Of a DNA stretch of 17,499 bases, positions 13,520-17,499 are shown in pieces. The stretch's first letter is position 1. Every line of letters starts with the position of its first letter. The position numbers and the translations under genes are program-made. Where the stretch lies: positions 1 to 17,499 of the forward strand of contig SKTG01000238.1 of the NCBI GenBank assembly GCA_007118045.1, read 5' to 3'. Source of the DNA: Nitriliruptoraceae bacterium (GTDB lineage Bacteria > Actinomycetota > Nitriliruptoria > Nitriliruptorales > Nitriliruptoraceae). Under the pieces are notes generated by a model. The model was not told the origin of the DNA. It searched no databases and saw nothing but the letters and a program-made list of their open reading frames with translations.

Positions 13520-14221
13520 TCACCTCGCTGCTTCGAAGGGCTCCCCTCCCGCTCGCTGCTCGGTACCGGGCTCGGTGTCCGGCTTGACCGCGACCAACCG
13601 CTCGACGACGCCGGCCCGCAGCCGATCGTGTGCACGGATGGCGAACCCGGCCGCCTGGACGCGCGGCATCGGCCGGCGCGTCCAATGCTCGCCCTTGAGC
13701 GGACGGCTGACGGCTTCCAATGCCCGCTGCAGCCAGGACAGGAGGCGGACCGTGCTGGCGGTGTGGTCGAGGAGGATGAGAGAGCCGCCTGGTCGGAGCA
13801 CCCTCATCATCTCCCGGAGCGCGCGAACGTCGTCCGGGATCGAGCACAGCGCGTAGGTGCAGACGACCGTGTCGAACGTGCCGTCGGCGAACGGCAGGTC
13901 GTGGGCATCGCCTTCCTGCAGCGTGACGCGTCGCTCGAGCGAGGCTGCCCTGGCCCGTGCACGTTCCAGCATCTCGGGTGTCAGGTCGATGCCGGTGAGC
14001 CGGACATCCGACGGGTAGTGCGGGAGGTTCAGGCCGGTCCCGATCGCCACCTCGAGGGTGTTGCCGAGCGCCTGGGAGCAGCACCAGGCCCGATGCTCGG
14101 TGCCGAGGAGCCGCCGCTCCCACGGATCGTCGTCGTACGTGGCGGCCTCCTTGGCGTAGGTGCGACGCTGCCGGGCGTTCGCGCGAGCACGGCCCTCCGC
14201 CCCACGACTCTCACTTCGCAC
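13520..14221 (-). CDS. class I SAM-dependent methyltransferase (METTL7/UbiE-like)
   Basis: A 233-residue cytosolic methyltransferase. Motif I is LEVAIGTGLNLPHYP (56-70), the acidic ribose-contact residue is Asp79 in LTGIDLTPEML, EGDAHDLPFADGTFDTVV (103-120) gives motifs II/III, and VLRPGGSLILLDH (141-153) follows motif IV. The N-terminal RQRRTYAKEAATYDDD and the ending resemble METTL7-like and UbiE-type enzymes that methylate small thiols, quinones or lipids. GTG 14221 is chosen because GGGAGG stands at good spacing upstream; the frame continues to 14563 through a non-coding-looking gap. It is related to the next methyltransferase gene upstream. The acceptor is unknown. Confidence 0.85.
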   Translation of the reverse strand: MRSESRGAEGRARANARQRRTYAKEAATYDDDPWERRLLGTEHRAWCCSQALGNTLEVAIGTGLNLPHYPSDVRLTGIDLTPEMLERARARAASLERRVTLQEGDAHDLPFADGTFDTVVCTYALCSIPDDVRALREMMRVLRPGGSLILLDHTASTVRLLSWLQRALEAVSRPLKGEHWTRRPMPRVQAAGFAIRAHDRLRAGVVERLVAVKPDTEPGTEQRAGGEPFEAAR

Positions 14222-14559
14222 CGCGGTCCACCTCCCTGAGGCGCGAGCTCGGGAGGGCCGGACCGGCGGGGATCGGCTCTCGCTCCTGCCGCTCACGAGC
14301 TTCATCCGATTGTGCACTACGGCCTCGATCGTGTCCGCGGCCGGTCGGTATCGATGGCCGCGACGCGAGCCGTCGATGGCATGGCGATCTGGGCACACGC
14401 GAGGTCCGCTGCAGCGACCACCGCCTCGGACGAGGACGCGTGCGGGAGCTTCGGCGTCCGCCCATGCTCCGGGCAGCTCCGGGCAGCCCCCACGGACGAC
14501 CACGCGCGGCGACGGTCCAGTGTCACATCCGTCGGTGGTCGTCCGCAGGCGGCGTTCGA
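14222..14559. other. 338-bp gap between the two methyltransferase genes
   Basis: Contains a strong stem-loop (14493-14545) just after the stop of the upstream methyltransferase, a perfect 10-bp tandem repeat GCTCCGGGCA (14466-14475 and 14476-14485), and a modestly AT-rich spot near 14305-14320 (minus-strand CACAAT) that might hold the promoter of the downstream methyltransferase. No gene is supported. Confidence 0.5.
14493..14545 (-). terminator. 17-bp stem-loop after the second methyltransferase
   Basis: CGGACGACCAC (14493-14503) and GTGGTCGTCCG (14535-14545) are perfect 11-bp arms. Inside, CGACGG (14510-14515) pairs with CCGTCG (14529-14534), with a 6-nt bulge on one side and a 13-nt loop. 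It starts 14 nt beyond the stop codon at 14560, the right place for a terminator, though without a T tract. Confidence 0.55.
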
Positions 14560-15279
14560 TCATCGCGTCGCCACTCCTGAGATGGTCGTGTTGACGGGTA
14601 CGAACAGCGACCGGTGGAAACGCTCGTGACTCAGCTGCACGTCAGTGAAGCCCGCGGCGCGGATCCGGCTGGCGGTGTCACGGTCCAGCGTGCACCCCTC
14701 GAACAACCACTTCCACGGGCGGCGGAGGGCCCCTTGCAACCAGCGGCGTGGGCTCCAGTCGGGTGCGGCGACGTGCTCGACGAACCGGAACCGGCCTCCC
14801 GGACGCAGGATCCGGCGCACCTCGGCGAGCACCCGATCGGGATCGCCGACCGTGCACAGGACCAGTGAGCAGATCACCTCGTCGTAGGATCCGTCCTCGA
14901 GGGGCAGTGACTCCGCACCCTGAGCGATCAGCTCGAGATCGACCCCGGCCTGCTCGGCGCGAGCTCGCAGACGCTCGTGCATCTGCAGGCTCGGTTCGAT
15001 CGCTATCAGCCGCGTTCCCGCCGGCAGGTAGCCGAGGTTGGCTCCCACCCCAGCACCGAGCTCCACGACAGCGTCGCTGTCGATGCCGGTGAAAGCGGCC
15101 TGCTTGTGCCGACCGGCGATGGCGTTGATGTAGCGGTCGAACGTGGAGAAGAACCAGGCGTTGAAGCGGCTGACCAACCCGTGATCGAACGCGGTCGGTG
15201 CCGTCGGGTCCGTGACACGGGTCAGCTGGTCGGTGGGCTCGTGCTCAGCGACGAGCGAGGTGTCGTACAGGGGGTTCAT
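14560..15279 (-). CDS. class I SAM-dependent methyltransferase (METTL7-like)
   Basis: A 239-residue methyltransferase. Motif I is VVELGAGVGANLGYLP (71-86), the ribose-binding acid is Glu95 in LIAIEPSLQM, motif II region is QGAESLPLEDGSYDEVICSLVLCTV (120-144), and ILRPGGRFRFVEHVAAP (157-173) follows. The amphipathic segment WSPRRWLQGALRRPWKWLFEGCTLDRDT (175-202) is typical of the METTL7-like branch, suggesting a lipophilic thiol or similar acceptor, perhaps membrane-associated. ATG 15279 is preceded by AAGGAG at good spacing. Related to the methyltransferase downstream, it is separated from it by a 338-bp gap with a stem-loop, so the two are probably separate transcripts. A 23-bp palindrome lies 34 nt upstream of its start. 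Confidence 0.88.
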   Translation of the reverse strand: MNPLYDTSLVAEHEPTDQLTRVTDPTAPTAFDHGLVSRFNAWFFSTFDRYINAIAGRHKQAAFTGIDSDAVVELGAGVGANLGYLPAGTRLIAIEPSLQMHERLRARAEQAGVDLELIAQGAESLPLEDGSYDEVICSLVLCTVGDPDRVLAEVRRILRPGGRFRFVEHVAAPDWSPRRWLQGALRRPWKWLFEGCTLDRDTASRIRAAGFTDVQLSHERFHRSLFVPVNTTISGVATR

Positions 15280-15312
15280 CGACGTTCTCCTTCGGATGAG
15301 CTGCGTTGGGCG

Positions 15313-15335
15313 CGGTGGCTGCGACGCAGTCACCG
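15313..15335. promoter_or_regulatory. 23-bp palindrome upstream of the METTL7-like gene
   Basis: Arms CGGTGGCTGCG (15313-15323) and CGCAGTCACCG (15325-15335) flank a single A and are complementary at 10 of 11 positions. A one-base centre rules out a stable RNA hairpin of that full stem, so an operator for a dimeric repressor is likely. It is 34 nt from the start codon at 15279, where it would block or follow the promoter. Confidence 0.5.
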
Positions 15336-15442
15336 TGGGAGGGCCACGCGTCCCTGCCGGGGTGACACGGCCTTGCTGACGAACGGCATCAGGGAAAGCC
15401 TCGCCCTCACACCAGTAGCCTGGCTCTCTCGAGCGCACATCT

Positions 15443-15460
15443 GATGAGAGGATGATGAGA
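15443..15460. promoter_or_regulatory. heptamer direct repeat with 11-bp period
   Basis: GATGAGA at 15443-15449 and 15454-15460 is separated by GGAT. Seven-base repeats every 11 bp are the usual binding architecture for OmpR/PhoB and SARP winged helices, and the neighbouring gene encodes such a domain. The site is about 165 nt upstream of the methyltransferase start. Only two copies are seen. Confidence 0.4.
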
Positions 15461-15663
15461 ACCCACGTGAGGGAGGCCGCAGGGAGCCGTGCACCTCGGC
15501 GTCAGGCTCGGCAGCGAGTCGGACGAAGCCGTGGCTAGGGCGTCACATCCATCGACCCGTGCGGTTCCTGGGAGGTGGTCGGTGGCACCGGTCGGCGGTG
15601 GAGCACACCGGCCTGGGGCGGGAGAGCCCGGCGACCGCGGGGAGGGAACGGCTCGCGTGGGCT

Positions 15664-17499
15664 TCATCCATGGATCGATGCCGCCGTACCGTCGAAGCGG
15701 TACCCGACGCCCCGGACCGTCGCCACGGCATCTGCCGCTAGCCCGAGCTTACGACGCAGCGTCCGGACCACCGCATCGACGACGTTGCTGCCTCCGGTGT
15801 AGGAGTGGCCCCAGACGGCACGGATCAGCGCCGCGCGCGAGGCAGGACTGCCGTCGAGGTCGATCAGGTGCTCGAGGAGGCCGAACTCGAGCGGTGAGAG
15901 CGGGACGACCCGGCCGTCATCGGTCCTGACCGTCCGCAGCTGGCGGTCGAGCCTCAGTGCAGCGGTCTGCTCGCCGACCTGCCCTCGGGCGAGCCGTGAA
16001 AGCCACCCGTCGACACACGTGGGGCCGAAATCCAGGACGGTCACGTGGCAGTCCTCGCCGTCGACCGTCACCGGGTCGCCGGCCTGCTCGAATCCCAATG
16101 GTCGCGCTGCGGCGAGGAACCCCTCCAGCTCGGAGACGACGGCGTACACCCGGCGCAATCGATCGCGGCGATCGAGGTAGGTGCGCTTGATATCGAGCCA
16201 GAGTGCGGCGGTCACCTCGCTCGGCGCCTCCCCCGACGTCCGGGCGAGTGCTGCGAGCAGGACGAGGACCTCCTGCTGCGGCGGTGGCGGACGCCGTCGG
16301 AGGTGTCCGCGCACGGCAGCCGAGATCGGATCACCCTCGAGTGGCACGCTTCTCAGCGAGACTCGCTCCAGCGGGAGCAGGAAGCCGGCTACTCGTTCAG
16401 GCCCGCTGCGCGCCACCCTCAACTGGTCCGGGAACGCCCTCGCCGCCGCGGCCACCGTGGCGGCCCGTCCCGGGGATAGGTGGGCGCCGCCGATGCCGAT
16501 GACGTCATCGAGATCGGCTCGCGTGGCTGGCTCGACCGCGTGCTGTGGAGCCGACGAGGGGAAGAAGGCCTCACGTACCAGGGGATGATCGATGAGGTAG
16601 AGCAGGTCCGCGGTGTAGCGCCAGAGTTCGGACGAACGCGCGGTCGCGAGTTCCCGATCGATGACCCGCCACGCCGCCTGCCGATAGGCGGCGTACCGCG
16701 CGGGATCGACACCCTGCAGGGCCATCGCGACGGGCCCCCTGACCGCCTCGTGCAGCGCCCATCCGTCGATCGAGACCTGCACGAAAGGCAGCTTCGCCAG
16801 CTGGGCCAGCAACGCTGCCTCGGCCCCGGGCATCATCGCGGTGAGCAGGTTCATCGTCCCTCGGCGCACGACGGAGAGCGCCTCGACCGCTGCCTGGAGC
16901 TCCGGCTCGAGCGGATCGAGGTACATCTCGGTGATCACCGTGACGACCTCGGGGAGCGCCGCGGCAGCGAGGTCGGGATTCAACGACCCTCGTGTCGCTT
17001 CCGCCGCCAGGCGCAGGGCGAGTGGGAGGCCACGGGTGAGTCGGTAGAGCTGCTCGGCGGCAGGCCCCGTCACGCCCTGTTGCGCTACCAGCCGGAGGCT
17101 GTCCTCTCGCGAGAGCGGACCGAGGACCAGACTGCGCACCGGAGCCGATGGATCGATCGAGGCTCGCCACCCGCTCGTGGGCGGGTACTGGCCGCCGGCG
17201 ATCAGCGAGACGTTCGGGGGCAGGTGCGGAACCACCTCCAGGCGGAACCAGGCGTCGAGCAGCCGGAACGCCTCCCAATGGTCCAGCAGTACGACGGTGC
17301 GAGTTGCGCGGCTCAGCTGATCGATGAGATCGGCGCGCGTTGTCGCCCCGGAACCCGAGTGCTCACCGATGGCTTCAGCGACCGCCGTGGGCGTCGGCTG
17401 CACGAGGCGGCAGTCCAGATGGACCACGTGGATGCCGCGCGATCGCGCCTGCGCAGCGACAGCGCCGAGCAGCGCGGATGTGCCCATCCCGGCGAGCCC
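15664..17499 (-). CDS. partial regulator: degenerate P-loop ATPase plus C-terminal OmpR-type winged helix
   Basis: The 5' end lies beyond the window edge; 611 codons are visible. The visible start reads GLAGMGTSALLGAVAAQ, which occupies the Walker A position (GxxGxGK[T/S]) but has Thr for the Lys. A Walker B-like TVVLLDHWE follows about 60 residues on, then LIAGGQYPPTSGWR (sensor-like) and LTRGLPLALRLA, the GLPLAL motif of STAND ATPases. The last 95 residues or so are a Trans_reg_C winged helix (VVPLSPLEFGLLEHLIDLDG; SRAALIRAVWG; NVVDAVVRTLRRKLG; VATVRGVGYRF). The order ATPase then winged helix is the reverse of the SARP/AfsR arrangement. The codons before 17487 are open, so the Met there is internal. 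Likely a DNA-binding regulator; its ligand is unknown. Confidence 0.85.
   Translation of the reverse strand, partial: GLAGMGTSALLGAVAAQARSRGIHVVHLDCRLVQPTPTAVAEAIGEHSGSGATTRADLIDQLSRATRTVVLLDHWEAFRLLDAWFRLEVVPHLPPNVSLIAGGQYPPTSGWRASIDPSAPVRSLVLGPLSREDSLRLVAQQGVTGPAAEQLYRLTRGLPLALRLAAEATRGSLNPDLAAAALPEVVTVITEMYLDPLEPELQAAVEALSVVRRGTMNLLTAMMPGAEAALLAQLAKLPFVQVSIDGWALHEAVRGPVAMALQGVDPARYAAYRQAAWRVIDRELATARSSELWRYTADLLYLIDHPLVREAFFPSSAPQHAVEPATRADLDDVIGIGGAHLSPGRAATVAAAARAFPDQLRVARSGPERVAGFLLPLERVSLRSVPLEGDPISAAVRGHLRRRPPPPQQEVLVLLAALARTSGEAPSEVTAALWLDIKRTYLDRRDRLRRVYAVVSELEGFLAAARPLGFEQAGDPVTVDGEDCHVTVLDFGPTCVDGWLSRLARGQVGEQTAALRLDRQLRTVRTDDGRVVPLSPLEFGLLEHLIDLDGSPASRAALIRAVWGHSYTGGSNVVDAVVRTLRRKLGLAADAVATVRGVGYRFDGTAASIHG

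Larger units (their letters stand above)
15280..15663. other. 384-bp gap with two candidate regulator-binding sites
   Basis: No gene is supported. Near the methyltransferase start is a 23-bp palindrome (15313-15335). Further out are heptamer direct repeats with 11-bp period (15443-15460), beside the small palindrome CCAGTAGCCTGG (15412-15423). The rest shows nothing I can name. Confidence 0.5.

Noticed and set aside
11293..13856. Long plus-strand open frames (about 535 and 502 codons)
   Set aside because: They are antisense to the well-supported sigma-factor and oxidoreductase genes and lack recognisable motifs.
14521..14543. Exact TGTCACA on the plus strand followed by CGTC
   Set aside because: The spacer to CGTC is 12 nt instead of 16, no plus-strand gene follows, and it sits in the loop of the 14493-14545 stem.

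Overview
The window is about 17.5 kb of very GC-rich DNA with tightly packed genes, GTG as well as ATG starts, and clear Shine-Dalgarno sequences. An F420-dependent PPOX-type enzyme, an ECF41 (SigJ-like) sigma factor, a DUF6069 membrane protein and a polyketide-antibiotic-type ABC exporter point to a high-GC actinobacterium. The LuxR-fused HD-GYP protein resembles those of deep-branching, Nitriliruptor-like lineages, but that placement is inference. I saw no rRNA, tRNA, CRISPR array or intact mobile element.

Left block, minus strand (145-3526): a regulator with two HD-GYP-type modules and a C-terminal LuxR helix-turn-helix, then two tandem paralogous alpha/beta hydrolases. An 18-bp near-perfect palindrome lies upstream of the hydrolase pair. 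The regulator is divergent from a plus-strand block (3880-5362) of DUF6069 membrane protein, PPOX/F420 enzyme and MarR regulator. The divergent gap is AT-rich and holds two facing copies of a 13-bp motif, GGAYRCATGCRCA. A third copy sits just upstream of marR, which suggests one regulon, possibly controlled by the MarR protein.

Middle: 5363-6271 has no intact gene. It starts with a 58-nt imperfect hairpin after marR and contains a probable relic of a LuxR/MalT-type ATPase. A plus-strand block follows (6272-11160): small Rieske protein, ABC ATPase, 12-TM ABC permease, alpha/beta hydrolase and a lactonase-like metallo-beta-lactamase-fold hydrolase. The last four are separated by only 11-38 nt and look like one export/detoxification operon.

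Right block, minus strand (11269 to the window end): reading in the direction of transcription, a partial regulator (degenerate P-loop ATPase plus OmpR-type winged helix), a methyltransferase, a second related methyltransferase, a FAD-dependent oxidoreductase and an ECF41 sigma factor. The last two overlap by 4 nt. A sequence matching the ECF41 promoter consensus with exactly 16-nt spacing lies upstream of the oxidoreductase, so the sigma factor probably drives its own operon. The gaps around the methyltransferases hold a 23-bp palindrome, heptamer direct repeats with 11-bp period, and a strong stem-loop.

The best candidates for new biology are the ECF41-oxidoreductase-methyltransferase island with its regulatory sites, the GGAYRCATGCRCA regulon linking an HD-GYP/LuxR protein to an F420 enzyme operon, and the lysine-less Walker A regulator. 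Positions 1-144, 6623-6794 and 11161-11268 hold no gene I can support.
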